This document shows positions 24,941 through 34,188 of a stretch of 64,000 nucleotides of DNA, piece after piece. Every line of letters begins with the position of its first letter. Within the stretch, counting starts at the first letter, position 1. The DNA comes from Sedimentitalea nanhaiensis DSM 24252 (lineage in GTDB: Bacteria > Pseudomonadota > Alphaproteobacteria > Rhodobacterales > Rhodobacteraceae): positions 66,362 through 130,361 of the forward strand of contig NZ_KI421509.1 in the NCBI RefSeq assembly GCF_000473225.1, read 5' to 3'. Below the pieces are notes generated by a model. That model did no database searches. It was given only the letters and a program-made list of their open reading frames with translations, and was not told the DNA's origin. The position numbers and the translations under genes are program-made.

Positions 24941-25819
24941 ATGAGAAATCTCGACATTACCACCCTGCGGTCTTTTGTAGCCGTGGCCGACTCTGGCGGT
25001 GTCACCCGCGCGGCCGGCTTTCTGCATCTGACCCAATCGGCGGTGTCCATGCAGTTGAAACGGCTGGAGGAGTTGTTGGGGGTCGAGCTGTTGGACCGCT
25101 CGGGACGGACCATCGCGCTGACCGCGTCGGGGGAGCAGATGTTGACCTACGCGCGTCGGATGGTGGCGCTGAACGACGAGCTGATCGGGCGGCTGACGGA
25201 TCAGGAATTTGAAGGCGAGATTGTCCTGGGTGTGCCGCACGATGTGGTCTATCCGGCGATTCCGCGTGTTTTACAGCAATTCAATGCGGCCTATCCCCGG
25301 ATGAAAGTCCAACTGGTCACGGCGAATACACTGGATCTGAAAACCCGGTTCGAGCGCGGTGAATGCGACATGATCCTGACCACCGAGCCGGAAAAGGTCG
25401 CGGGAAGCCAGGTTCTGAGCGCGATCCCTCTGGTGTGGGTCGGTGCGCCCTGCGGCGTGGCCTGGCGCAAGCGACCGCTGGATCTGGCCCAGGGGCGCAG
25501 CTGCATCTTTCGGCCCATAGTCCTGCGGGCGCTGGATGGGGCTGGGGTCGAGTGGAATATAGCGATCGACACCGATTCTGATCGCGCGATCGAGGCCAGC
25601 GTAGCCGCCGACCTGGCGGTGATGGCGATGCTGGACGGGACCCAGCCACCGCATCTGGAGATCGTGGATCATTGTGGCAACCTGCCGCCGCTGCCGCTGC
25701 AATTCATCAACTTCTACACCCGCGGGAACACTGAAAGCGAAGCGTCGCAGGCGCTGATGGCCCTGTTGCGCAATGCCTTTGGCAGGCCTGCAGCCCCACG
25801 CCTGCAAGCGGCAGGCTAG
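24941..25819 (+). CDS. LysR-type transcriptional regulator
   Basis: A 292-residue LysR regulator. The winged-helix DNA-binding domain covers about residues 1-62 (LDITTLRSFVAVADSGGVTR, then LTQSAVSMQLKRLEELLGVE). A two-lobed effector-binding domain follows, with LVTANTLDLKTRFERGECDM in the middle. It is divergent from the DUF1127 gene across a 125-base region, so DUF1127 is its likeliest neighbour target. The convergent quinone oxidoreductase downstream is only 4 bases away. Effector unknown. Confidence 0.9.
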   Translation: MRNLDITTLRSFVAVADSGGVTRAAGFLHLTQSAVSMQLKRLEELLGVELLDRSGRTIALTASGEQMLTYARRMVALNDELIGRLTDQEFEGEIVLGVPHDVVYPAIPRVLQQFNAAYPRMKVQLVTANTLDLKTRFERGECDMILTTEPEKVAGSQVLSAIPLVWVGAPCGVAWRKRPLDLAQGRSCIFRPIVLRALDGAGVEWNIAIDTDSDRAIEASVAADLAVMAMLDGTQPPHLEIVDHCGNLPPLPLQFINFYTRGNTESEASQALMALLRNAFGRPAAPRLQAAG

Positions 25820-25823
25820 GGGG

Positions 25824-26786
25824 CTAGTCGCCGGTTCGGATTACAACCTTGCCGGTGGATCTGCGGCTGCGCAGCAACTCGATGCCTTCGGCGACCTGCG
25901 ACAGGGGCAGCACATGGCTGAGGTGGGGTTTGAGCCGACCGTCGAGATACCAGGCGATCAGTTGGGTCAGGCTGCCCCGCACCAGATCGGGGCGGAACTT
26001 CATGTAGCCGCCGATATAGAAGCCCAGGACCGAGAGGTTCTTGACCAGCAGGTGGTTGGCCGGGATCTGTGGCACCTCGCCACTGGCAAAGCCGATGGGC
26101 AGCAACCGGCCTTCGGGCTTGCAGGCGCGGAAGGCGGCCTTGAACGCCGCGCCGCCAACTGCGTCATAGACCACGTCGGCCCCGCCCAGATCAAGAACGC
26201 GCGATCGCAGATCCTCGGAATCGTCGATCAGATGGTCGGCCCCGGCCTGTTGCGCCACGGCCAGCTTGTCCGCGCCGCGCGCGTGGGCAATGACGGTTGC
26301 GCCCATCAGCTTGCCGATCTCGACCGCTGTCAGCCCGACGCCACCCGCGGCGCCGGTCACCAGCAGGGTTTCGCCGGGTTGCAACCGGGCGCGATGGTCC
26401 AGCGCCATGTGACTGGTGCCATAGGCGATCTGAAAGGCGGCGGCGTGTTCATAGCTCATCTCATCGGGAATCCGGATGGCGCGGGACGAATCAAAAACGC
26501 CCATTTCGGCCAGGCCGCCCTGACCCGAGAACACCGCGACTCGGTCTCCGACTGCCAGATTGTCAACCGAATCGCAGGTTTTCTCGATGATTCCGGACAA
26601 TTCCATCCCAAGCGTAAACGGTGCTGAGGGAATATCTTGGTAACGACCCTCTAAAGTGAGCAGGTCGGCAAAATTCAATCCACAGGCCTTTATGCGGACC
26701 TGGATCTGTCCGAATCCGGGCTCGGGGGTCGCTATACGAGTAAGGTTGGCTGGGCCTCTTGACGCTACGATACGATATGCCTGCAC
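25824..26786 (-). CDS. NADPH:quinone oxidoreductase family protein (zinc-independent MDR)
   Basis: A 320-residue medium-chain dehydrogenase/reductase. The N-terminal GroES-like domain has CGLNFADLLTLEGRYQDIPS. The Rossmann domain (about residues 120-260) has LLVTGAAGGVGLTAVEIGKL, the nucleotide-binding AxGGVG motif, and the end STGKVVIRTGD. The zinc-binding cysteines are lacking, as in quinone oxidoreductases. It probably reduces quinones or enones with NADPH. The start is GTG at 26786 with AAGGA 7 bases upstream. It converges on the LysR gene. Confidence 0.88.
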   Translation of the reverse strand: MQAYRIVASRGPANLTRIATPEPGFGQIQVRIKACGLNFADLLTLEGRYQDIPSAPFTLGMELSGIIEKTCDSVDNLAVGDRVAVFSGQGGLAEMGVFDSSRAIRIPDEMSYEHAAAFQIAYGTSHMALDHRARLQPGETLLVTGAAGGVGLTAVEIGKLMGATVIAHARGADKLAVAQQAGADHLIDDSEDLRSRVLDLGGADVVYDAVGGAAFKAAFRACKPEGRLLPIGFASGEVPQIPANHLLVKNLSVLGFYIGGYMKFRPDLVRGSLTQLIAWYLDGRLKPHLSHVLPLSQVAEGIELLRSRRSTGKVVIRTGD

Positions 26787-27125
26787 AATAATATCCTTGT
26801 CTTTTTAACGGTTTGAGGGCACGTTTCCTATTGGGTCGCACAGTGCCGCGAATGGGCGATCCACGATCATGCCGAAAGATGATGTGGTCGTGATTGGCAG
26901 AAAAAATTGTTTCGAATCAAGAGTAAATCGTTCTGAATAAGGGGTATTCTCCCGTTATCCGAGAGCGGCCTGACTTGAAATCAACCCAAAAGCCAGTAGT
27001 ATGCGCATGTGGTGGGGGAATGGGTTTGGCTACCGGGGAAGGCCATGATCGCATCGGGCGATCAAAGGTTACAGCAGTCCTCTAGTCTAACTCGTTTGTA
27101 ACTAGTATTGGTAAAGGAGAATTGT
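26787..27125. other. Intergenic regulatory region
   Basis: A 339-base region between the oxidoreductase gene (minus) and the XRE regulator (plus). It is noticeably richer in A and T than its surroundings, as expected for promoters of both genes. I see no reading frame with a credible ribosome site, no terminator and no clear operator palindrome. A CTAGT...ACTAG pair near 27082-27106 sits directly before the XRE ribosome site and may be chance. Confidence 0.4.
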
Positions 27126-27497
27126 ATGACTCATCCCGTAGATGTGCACGTTGGAAAGCGCGTGCGCCATCGCCGGTGGCTGATTGGCATGACGCAACAG
27201 CAATTGGCTGAACAGGTTGGGATAAAGTTCCAGCAGATTCAGAAGTACGAAACGGGTGCAAACCGGGTCAGTGCCTCAAGGCTCTGGGATATTGCCGATG
27301 CGCTCGATGTGCCGGTCAGCTTCTTCTTCGAAGGACTGCAGGGCGACGAAAAACCGGAAGACAGCAAAACCACGCTGCCGGCCGATTTGATGGCGGACAA
27401 GGAGGCACTGGATCTGGTGAGATCCTATTACGCCATCCCCGAGAACCAGCGCCGCAGGCTGTTTGAACTGGCCCGAGTGCTCAGCGACGTTGCCTGA
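27126..27497 (+). CDS. XRE-family regulator, PraR-like
   Basis: A 123-residue regulator with one helix-turn-helix domain near the N terminus (MTQQQLAEQVGIKFQQIQKY, then ETGANRVSASRLWDIADALD, about residues 20-60). The PVDVHVGKRVRHRRWLIGMT opening and the Phe-Gln-Gln-Ile-Gln-Lys helix match the alphaproteobacterial PraR/PhrR type, which represses reb genes, quorum-sensing genes or stress genes in rhizobia. The C-terminal part has an E-N-Q-R-R-R-L-F-E-L motif typical of the group. AAAGGAGA lies before the ATG. Target genes are unknown. Confidence 0.85.
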   Translation: MTHPVDVHVGKRVRHRRWLIGMTQQQLAEQVGIKFQQIQKYETGANRVSASRLWDIADALDVPVSFFFEGLQGDEKPEDSKTTLPADLMADKEALDLVRSYYAIPENQRRRLFELARVLSDVA

Positions 27498-27547
27498 CGG
27501 GCCGGGACGACTTGCAATTTGCACGCCCGGCTGGCAGTCGGACGAGC

Positions 27548-28357
27548 ATGACCAATGCAGAAAATTCTGAACTGTCCGATTTGGGCGTGGCCCATCTGCT
27601 TGCAGATGCGGCGCGAGCGGTGATTCTGCCGCATTTCAGGCAGCCGGGGCTGATGGCGCAGAACAAATGCGCCGGAGGGTTTGACCCGGTCACAATCGCG
27701 GATCGCGCAGCCGAACAGGCCATGCGCGACCTGCTGACCGAACACAGGCCCGGCGACGGAATCCTGGGCGAGGAATTCGGCTCTATGCCCGGAGACTCCG
27801 GGCGCCAGTGGGTGCTTGATCCGATCGACGGCACCCGGGGCTTTATCAGCGGCACACCGACCTGGGGTGTGCTGATTGCTCTGGCGGACCAGAACGGTCC
27901 GATCCTGGGACTTATCGACCAACCCTATACGCAGGAAAGGTTCATTGGCGGTCTGGGTCATGCCGAAATGACTGGGCCACATGGATCAATGGCGTTGTCG
28001 ACGCGGGACGGGGTGGCGTTGGACCGGGCGATCCTGTTCTCTACCTTTCCCGAGGTCGGCTCGGCTGTCGAACGGGCCGGGTTTCAGGCCGTATCCCGGC
28101 AGGTGAAATTGACCCGATACGGCATGGATTGTTACGCTTATGCCTTGTTGGCGGCGGGACAGATCGATCTGGTGATCGAGGCCGGACTGAATGCCTATGA
28201 CATTCAGGCACCGATTGCGGTGATCCAGGCGGCGGGCGGTGTCGTCACCGATTGGCAGGGTGGTCCGGCACATGACGGCGGGCGGGTTCTGGCGGCTGCG
28301 AACGCTGAATTGCACGCCGCAGCCTTGCGGACCCTAAGTCAAACTCCAGAGGGTTGA
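27548..28357 (+). CDS. Inositol monophosphatase family protein, probably histidinol-phosphatase
   Basis: A 269-residue IMPase-fold phosphatase. Metal ligands are visible in FDPVTIADRAAEQAM (Asp), GILGEEFGS (Glu) and VLDPIDGTRGFISGTPTWGV (D-P-I-D-G-T motif), with a later AYDIQAPIAVIQAAGGVVT (W/Y-D-I-xx-P). The FISGTPTWGV variant and short length fit the histidinol-phosphate phosphatase (HisN) branch better than inositol-1-phosphatase. It would convert histidinol phosphate to histidinol in histidine biosynthesis. The start ATG at 27548 is supported by the family start. No other his gene is nearby. Confidence 0.8.
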   Translation: MTNAENSELSDLGVAHLLADAARAVILPHFRQPGLMAQNKCAGGFDPVTIADRAAEQAMRDLLTEHRPGDGILGEEFGSMPGDSGRQWVLDPIDGTRGFISGTPTWGVLIALADQNGPILGLIDQPYTQERFIGGLGHAEMTGPHGSMALSTRDGVALDRAILFSTFPEVGSAVERAGFQAVSRQVKLTRYGMDCYAYALLAAGQIDLVIEAGLNAYDIQAPIAVIQAAGGVVTDWQGGPAHDGGRVLAAANAELHAAALRTLSQTPEG

Positions 28358-28473
28358 GCGGGTCCGGCACCGGCGCTATGCTTGCGCCCGTGCCGAGTCC
28401 TTTGCCCGTATTCTGTCGGCGCGCCATCACACTTCATACCGAATCGGGCCAAACCTGAAGTGTGGAGACTGTC

Positions 28474-29814
28474 ATGTCCGAAATCCTGATCCAGAAGGCC
28501 GATTCCATCCTGACCATGGACGACGCGCGCCGCGAACTGGCGGGTGCCGATATACTGCTGCGCGACGGGGTGATCGCGGCCATTGGTGAAAACCTGACCA
28601 CGACCGGGGCGGTGCATTCGGCACGGGGCTGCGTGGTGACGCCGGGGTTGGTGAACACCCATCACCATCTGTACCAGACCCTGACCCGCGCGGTGCCCGG
28701 CGGACAGGACGCGCTGCTGTTCGGATGGCTCAAGACCCTCTATCCGGTCTGGTCCCGGTTCGGACCCGAGGAAATATTCGTTTCAGCCCAGATCGGGCTG
28801 GCAGAGCTGGCGCTGTCGGGGTGCTCGCTCAGCTCGGATCACCTGTATCTTTATCCGAACGGGGCACGATTGGATGATACCATCGCGGCGGCAGCCGAAA
28901 TTGGAATGCGGTTTCATCCAACCCGCGGTGCGATGAGCATTGGTGAGAGCGCAGGCGGTTTGCCCCCCGATGCGCTGGTCGAGGCCGAGCTGGCTATTCT
29001 GGACGATTGTATCCGGGTGATCGATGCCCATCACGATGCACGCGAGGGGTCGATGTGCCGGGTGGGGATCGCACCGTGTTCGCCGTTTTCGGTAAGTCGC
29101 GACCTGATGCGCGATGCGGCGCTGTTGGCGCGGGACAAGGGGGTGATGCTGCATACCCATCTGGCCGAAAATGACGAAGATGTCGCCTATAGCGAGGCGA
29201 CATTTGGCTGCCGTCCCGGTCAATATGCCGAAGATCTGGGCTGGACCGGTCCCGATGTCTGGCACGCCCATTGTGTCAAGCTGGACGGCGCGGAAATCGA
29301 CCTGTTTGCCCGCACCCGCACGGGCGTTGCCCATTGCCCCTGTTCCAACTGCCGCCTGGGCAGTGGCATCGCCCCGGTGCGCAGGATGCGCGATGCCGGG
29401 GTGCCGGTGGGGTTGGGGGTGGATGGCTCTGCCAGCAACGACAGCGGCACACTGATTGGCGAAGCCCGTCAGGCGATGCTGTTGCAACGGGTTGCCAACG
29501 GGGCCGACGCCATGAGTGCGCGCGAGGCGCTGGAGATCGCAACCCGTGGCGGGGCGGATGTGCTGGGGCGGCCCGATTGCGGTCGGATCGCGGTGGGCAA
29601 ACGCGCCGATATCGCCCTGTGGGACACGACCGGGATCGAGAGCGCCGGGAGCTGGGATCCGGGGGCGCTGTTGCTGGCCGGACCTGTGCGGGTGAAGCAT
29701 TTGTTCGTCGAGGGCCGGCTGGTGGTGGCCGATCACCGGATCGCCACTTTGGATCTGCCGCGCGTCATCGAACGGCAGAACGCTCTGGCGCAAGGCCTGT
29801 CTGCAGCGATCTGA
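28474..29814 (+). CDS. 8-oxoguanine deaminase (amidohydrolase)
   Basis: A 446-residue amidohydrolase. Metal ligands and motifs: GLVNTHHHLYQTLTRAVPG (HxH-like, residues about 60-78), HTHLAENDED (His), HAHCVKLDG (His) and LGVDGSASNDSG (Asp and active-site region). The NTHHHLYQTL and DGSASNDS pattern is that of the 8-oxoguanine / hydroxydechloroatrazine-type deaminase branch (EC 3.5.4.32), which turns 8-oxoguanine into urate. It could also act on isocytosine-like bases. It is part of a purine-salvage pair with the guanine deaminase at 30738-32021. TGGAGA precedes the ATG. Confidence 0.82.
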   Translation: MSEILIQKADSILTMDDARRELAGADILLRDGVIAAIGENLTTTGAVHSARGCVVTPGLVNTHHHLYQTLTRAVPGGQDALLFGWLKTLYPVWSRFGPEEIFVSAQIGLAELALSGCSLSSDHLYLYPNGARLDDTIAAAAEIGMRFHPTRGAMSIGESAGGLPPDALVEAELAILDDCIRVIDAHHDAREGSMCRVGIAPCSPFSVSRDLMRDAALLARDKGVMLHTHLAENDEDVAYSEATFGCRPGQYAEDLGWTGPDVWHAHCVKLDGAEIDLFARTRTGVAHCPCSNCRLGSGIAPVRRMRDAGVPVGLGVDGSASNDSGTLIGEARQAMLLQRVANGADAMSAREALEIATRGGADVLGRPDCGRIAVGKRADIALWDTTGIESAGSWDPGALLLAGPVRVKHLFVEGRLVVADHRIATLDLPRVIERQNALAQGLSAAI

Positions 29815-29832
29815 ACGTTGCGCGACACGGAC

Positions 29833-29863
29833 GAACGGCGCCGCCCATAGGACGGCGCCGTTC
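29833..29863. terminator. Inverted repeat between convergent genes
   Basis: A perfect 11-bp stem (GAACGGCGCCG / CGGCGCCGTTC) with a 9-base loop lies 19 bases after the 8-oxoguanine deaminase stop and 26 bases before the stop of the convergent VPLPA-CTERM gene. No strong run of T follows on either strand. It can act as a bidirectional terminator or mRNA end. Confidence 0.6.
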
Positions 29864-29888
29864 TCACGAGGCCGATCTTGGCCTGAAC

Positions 29889-30629
29889 TTAGGCGGCTTT
29901 GCGGCGGCGCAGACCCGCGGCACCGAATCCGGCCAGCGCAAACACCAGCAAAGAGCCGGCCGCCGGCAACGGCACTGCCGAGATCGTCGGTTCAACCTGG
30001 AAGCTGAGCGTATAGCTCAGGCCCGACGCGCATTGCGTGTTTACGCCGGGATCGGCAGCCACATAGATCTGGCCGCAGGTGCCGGTTGCGTCCAGCAGGC
30101 TGCTATAGATGCCGGCACCGCGCATGAAATCAGGCGCGTCATAGCTGGACGGTGCCACGTCGAACGTGTTTCCGACCTTGGTGGCTTCGAGCCCGTCCAA
30201 CCGGAAAACGGTTGGAGTGATCGAGCTTTCCTCGAGCGTCCAATAGGGCGCTTCTGCGCCAAAAGTGTTCTGTTGCAGGAAGCCAGCCGGTGAGGGCGAC
30301 AGAAAATCATACTCGATGCCGGGCAGGTTGGTCGCCCAGGCGATGCTGGCACCGACGATCTGCATGCCTTCGGCGATGGCGATCAGGAAAGTGTCGGCTG
30401 GATCGTTTGCACTGTAGACCGAACCGGAAAAGGTGTTCGTGCCCGCGACGAGGTTGAACAGGCCGACATCCTCGGCGCCGCCCAAAGTGTCGAAATCGCC
30501 GGCGGGAAAACCGCCTTCGGCAACGATCGCGGCTTCGTCGAAGCTGCCCGTGTAGGGAACGACAACGGTACCGGCATGTGAGCCTGTCGCCGCCGCGATG
30601 GCGAGTAGGGACGTAAATAATTTTTGCAT
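29889..30629 (-). CDS. VPLPA-CTERM sorting domain protein
   Basis: A 246-residue exported protein. The signal peptide (MQKLFTSLLAIAAATGSHAG) is followed by a beta-rich, Gly/Asp-rich body and a C-terminal VPLPAAGSLLVFALAGFGAA, a hydrophobic helix, then LRRRKAA. This is the same sorting signal as in the protein at 462-1091, so both should be processed by a VPLPA exosortase. The bodies are not obviously similar to each other. The start at 30629 is preferred to the in-frame TTG at 30650. It lies between two purine deaminase genes. Function unknown. Confidence 0.78.
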   Translation of the reverse strand: MQKLFTSLLAIAAATGSHAGTVVVPYTGSFDEAAIVAEGGFPAGDFDTLGGAEDVGLFNLVAGTNTFSGSVYSANDPADTFLIAIAEGMQIVGASIAWATNLPGIEYDFLSPSPAGFLQQNTFGAEAPYWTLEESSITPTVFRLDGLEATKVGNTFDVAPSSYDAPDFMRGAGIYSSLLDATGTCGQIYVAADPGVNTQCASGLSYTLSFQVEPTISAVPLPAAGSLLVFALAGFGAAGLRRRKAA

Positions 30630-30737
30630 GAATCTATTCTTTCTGGCCAATGAGCTTTCGTTAAATCGTTAACCTGTAAAGACTTGATACAGCGTAAGCG
30701 CCGGTTTCGCCAGTCTGAACCTGATTTTCGGTAAATT

Positions 30738-32021
30738 TTAGCGGCTCGCGCCGGCGATCCAGGTCTCTGCAATGGCGCGGTCGTCGCCCATCATGATGGT
30801 GGCAAACAACGACTCCCAGATGTCTTTGGCCTGTGCGGTCCGTTGGGCGATTGCGGGGGTCGAGGCCAGATCCAGCACGATCAGATCGGCCTCGTGCCCC
30901 ACTTGCAGGTTGCCGATCCGCCCGTCCATATGCAGCGCGCGGGCCGAGCCGACGGTGGCGAGCCACAGCAATTGCGCCGCGTGCAGGGGCGTGCCGCGCA
31001 GCTGCCCGATTTCGTAGGCTGCCGCCATCGTGCGCAGCATCGAAAAGGATGAGCCGCCCCCGGTGTCCGTGGCCAGCCCGACGGTCTGGCCCTGCGCCAT
31101 CAGCCCGGCCATGTCGAACAGGCCGGAGCCGATGAAAGTGTTGGAGGTCGGGCAATGCACCAGTGCGCCACCGACCTCGCGCAGCCGGTCCTGCTCGCGC
31201 GGCTCAAGGTGGATGGCGTGCCCGTAAAGGCCGCGTGCGCCCAACAGCCCATGCGCCTCGTAGGTGTCCAGGTAGTCACGCGCCTCGGGGTACAGGGATT
31301 TCACCCAGGCAATTTCATCGACCTGCTCGCTGAGATGGGTCTGCATCAGGCAATCGGGATGTTCGGCCCACAGCGCACCCATCGCCTCCAACTGTTCCGG
31401 CGTCGAAGTCGGTGAAAATCGCGGCGTGATGGCATAGCCGATCCGGTCCACGCCGTGCCACCGCGCCAGCAACGCCTTGCTGTCGTCATAGGCGGATTGC
31501 GGCGTGTCACGCAGGCCTTCCGGGGCGTTGCGGTCCATGCAGGTCTTGCCGGCCACGACGCGCTGGCCCCGGCGTTGTGCCTCGGTAAAAAACGCATCCA
31601 CGCTTTGCGGATGGATGGTGGCAAAGCTGCACATGGTGGTGGTGCCATGGGCGGCCGTCAGGTCGAGATAGCGCGCGGCGATTTCGGCGGCATAATCGGC
31701 ATCGGCAAACCGCATTTCTTCGGGAAAGGTATAGGTGTTCAACCAATCGATCAGCCGCTTGCCCCAGCTGGCGATCATCGCGGTCTGCGGGAAATGCACA
31801 TGGGCATCGACGAACCCCGCCATGATCACCCGGTCGCCGCGATCTTCTATGCGCGCTTGTGGATAGGCGCGGGTCAGGGCATCGGTGGCACCGAGCGCGG
31901 CAATTCGCCCGCCGCTGATTGCAACCGCTTGGTCGATGCGGGCCGCCTCTGTGGGGGGGGCGTCAAAGGGTGAACCGTCAAAGGACAGCACCTGTCCTTT
32001 CAGAATTGTCGTGTCGTCCAT
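30738..32021 (-). CDS. guaD: Guanine deaminase
   Basis: A 427-residue amidohydrolase. The opening DGRVLSF-type strand is followed by GFVDAHVHFPQTAMIASWGK, which holds the HxH zinc motif and the PQT typical of guanine deaminases. Further markers: CSFATIHPQSVDAFFTEAQ, MQTHLSEQVDEI, YGHAIHLEP and LATDTGGGSSFSMLRTM. It deaminates guanine to xanthine and ammonia. With the 8-oxoguanine deaminase nearby this is a purine-base salvage and detoxification pair. The start at 32021 is chosen by family start and a purine-rich site upstream; the frame's long N-terminal extension is not real. Confidence 0.9.
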   Translation of the reverse strand: MDDTTILKGQVLSFDGSPFDAPPTEAARIDQAVAISGGRIAALGATDALTRAYPQARIEDRGDRVIMAGFVDAHVHFPQTAMIASWGKRLIDWLNTYTFPEEMRFADADYAAEIAARYLDLTAAHGTTTMCSFATIHPQSVDAFFTEAQRRGQRVVAGKTCMDRNAPEGLRDTPQSAYDDSKALLARWHGVDRIGYAITPRFSPTSTPEQLEAMGALWAEHPDCLMQTHLSEQVDEIAWVKSLYPEARDYLDTYEAHGLLGARGLYGHAIHLEPREQDRLREVGGALVHCPTSNTFIGSGLFDMAGLMAQGQTVGLATDTGGGSSFSMLRTMAAAYEIGQLRGTPLHAAQLLWLATVGSARALHMDGRIGNLQVGHEADLIVLDLASTPAIAQRTAQAKDIWESLFATIMMGDDRAIAETWIAGASR

Positions 32022-32155
32022 AAACCCGCCCCTTTTTGCAGCCGTATTGCCAGAGCAAAGACTACAGGGCCGAATTCTTCCGGTAAATTCCGCTATTGTC
32101 ATTGTTTTCGGGTAGCAGCTTCTTCTATTTTGCGGCCAATTGCGGGGAGCAGAGA

Positions 32156-33550
32156 ATGGTTGAAGACACCGATCGGGTCGAAGACGAGCAAACCCGCGAC
32201 GACTCGTCCTATGTGCTGAACCGGCGTGCCGTCGCAGCAATTCTGTATGCGGTGGATACCGAGGATCAGACCCAGCTGACCGAATTGATGGAGCCGCTGC
32301 ACGCGGCTGATATCGCCGACCTTCTGGAACAGCTGAATTCTTATGACCGGGCCCGGCTGATCCGTCTGTATGACCGTGAATTCGACGGGGATATCCTGTC
32401 GGAACTGGACGAGAGCATCCGCGAAGAGGTCATCGCGACCCTGCGCCCGCAGGTTCTGGCCGATGCGGTCCGCGAACTGGAAAGCGACGATGTCGTCGAT
32501 CTGATCGAGGATCTGGAAGAGCCGCAGCAAGAGGCGATTCTGGACGCATTGGAAGACTCCGACCGGGTTGCGGTGGAACAGGCGATGGCCTGGCCCGAAG
32601 GCTCTGCCGGTCGTCTGATGCAGCGCGAAGTGGTGATGGCGCCCGAGCACTGGAACGTCGGGCAGGCCATCGACCATTTGCGCAATAGCGACGAGTTGCC
32701 CGAGCAGTTCTATCATATCGTGCTGGTGGATCCGCGGATGCACCCGATCGGCAATGTCACCCTGGGCAAGCTGATGGGGTCACGCCGTGAGGTGCCCCTG
32801 ATTGATCTGACCGAAGACATGTTCCGGGTGATCCCGGCCACCCAGGACGAAGAAGACGTGGCCTATGCGTTCAACCAGTATCATCTGATTTCGGCGCCGG
32901 TGGTCGACGAAGAAGGCCGGCTGGCCGGGGTGATCACCATCGACGACGCCATGGCGGTGTTGGACGAGGAACATGAAGAAGACATTCTGCGTCTGGCCGG
33001 GGTTTCCGATGACAGTTCGCTGTCCGACAGCGTCGCGGACACGGCCAAGCGTCGTCTGCCGTGGCTGGCGGTGAATTTGCTAACGGCGATCCTGGCGTCG
33101 CTGGTGATTTCCCAGTTCGAGGAAACGCTGTCGAAATTCGTGGCGCTGGCGGTGCTGATGCCCATCGTTGCATCCATGGGGGGCAATGCAGGAACCCAGT
33201 CGCTGACAGTGGCGGTGCGGGCGCTGGCGACCAAGGATTTGACCGGAGCCAACGTATGGCGGGTGATCCGGCGCGAGGTCGTTGTCGGCTTGCTGAATGG
33301 GCTGGTCTTTGCCGTGTCCATGGGAATTATCGGTCTGGTCTGGTTCAATTCGCCCATAATCGGTTATGTGATCGCGGTGGCTATGGTGATCAATCTGATG
33401 GTGGCGGGTTTGGCGGGAACCGTGATTCCGGTTGTTATGGACAAGATGGGGGTCGATCCGGCGCTGGCGTCGGGCACCTTTGTTACCACGGTAACCGACG
33501 TGGTCGGATTTTTCGCCTTTCTGGGGCTGGCCGGTATGGTGATGATGTGA
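32156..33550 (+). CDS. mgtE: Magnesium transporter MgtE
   Basis: A 464-residue MgtE. An N-terminal superhelical domain (about residues 20-140, LEDLEEPQQEAILDALEDSD) is followed by a pair of CBS domains (about 145-275) and five membrane helices with the conserved PIVASMGGNAGTQSLTVAVR pore/entry region. It takes up magnesium and is gated by magnesium binding at the N and CBS domains. The upstream gap is only about 130 bases and I see no M-box riboswitch. Its stop overlaps the GTG start of the next gene (GTGA). Confidence 0.93.
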   Translation: MVEDTDRVEDEQTRDDSSYVLNRRAVAAILYAVDTEDQTQLTELMEPLHAADIADLLEQLNSYDRARLIRLYDREFDGDILSELDESIREEVIATLRPQVLADAVRELESDDVVDLIEDLEEPQQEAILDALEDSDRVAVEQAMAWPEGSAGRLMQREVVMAPEHWNVGQAIDHLRNSDELPEQFYHIVLVDPRMHPIGNVTLGKLMGSRREVPLIDLTEDMFRVIPATQDEEDVAYAFNQYHLISAPVVDEEGRLAGVITIDDAMAVLDEEHEEDILRLAGVSDDSSLSDSVADTAKRRLPWLAVNLLTAILASLVISQFEETLSKFVALAVLMPIVASMGGNAGTQSLTVAVRALATKDLTGANVWRVIRREVVVGLLNGLVFAVSMGIIGLVWFNSPIIGYVIAVAMVINLMVAGLAGTVIPVVMDKMGVDPALASGTFVTTVTDVVGFFAFLGLAGMVMM

Positions 33551-34110
33551 GCGATCTGGAACAACGCAAGGCCGCAGCGCGCAAGGCCGGATTCGCCCGG
33601 CGCAAGGCCGCACATGCGGCGACGAACGGGGCTAGTTCGGCCCTGCTGTCCGAGGTGCTGGCCGGGTATCGCGGTGTGCCGCTGTCCGGATACGTGCCGA
33701 TCCGCACCGAGATCGACCCGCTGCCGGCGATGGCCGAAGCGGCGGCGCACGGTCCCGTGGGCGTGCCGGTGATTTTGGGCGCGGGTAAGCCGCTGCGGTT
33801 CAGTCGCTGGGAACCGGGTGGTGCGATGCGGGACGGGCCTTTTGGTGCCAGCGTACCCGAGGTTGATGATTTTCTGGATCCCGAGATCGTGATTGTGCCG
33901 CTGGTGGCGTTTGATCTGAACGGCGGGCGATTGGGATATGGTGGCGGGTTTTATGACCGTACACTCGAGCGGCTGCGCCGCAAGCGGGCCACGCTGGCCA
34001 TCGGTTTTGCCTATGACGCGCAACTGGCCGAGGATCTGCCGCTGGAGGCGACCGATCAGCCATTGGACCTGATTGTGACCGAAAGCCGGGTGCTGACGCC
34101 GGGGCTGTGA
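33547..34110 (+). CDS. 5-formyltetrahydrofolate cyclo-ligase
   Basis: A 187-residue protein of the 5-FCL family. It converts 5-formyl-THF to 5,10-methenyl-THF using ATP. Markers are YVPIRTEIDPLP, the ATP-binding VPLVAFDLNGGRLGYGGGFY (about residues 120-140) and the C-terminal AFAYDAQL-like strand. The start is GTG at 33547, overlapping the MgtE stop by 4 bases (GTGA), so translation is coupled. The pairing with mgtE has no known functional reason. An alternative name is FAU1-like. Confidence 0.88.
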   Translation: MSDLEQRKAAARKAGFARRKAAHAATNGASSALLSEVLAGYRGVPLSGYVPIRTEIDPLPAMAEAAAHGPVGVPVILGAGKPLRFSRWEPGGAMRDGPFGASVPEVDDFLDPEIVIVPLVAFDLNGGRLGYGGGFYDRTLERLRRKRATLAIGFAYDAQLAEDLPLEATDQPLDLIVTESRVLTPGL

Positions 34111-34188
34111 CCGGCGGGCATGGTGCCAGATCAAGTCGCGCGCAGCCGGGCTGTGCTAATGATTCGTTCAGTGCAGAAAGGAGAGGTC

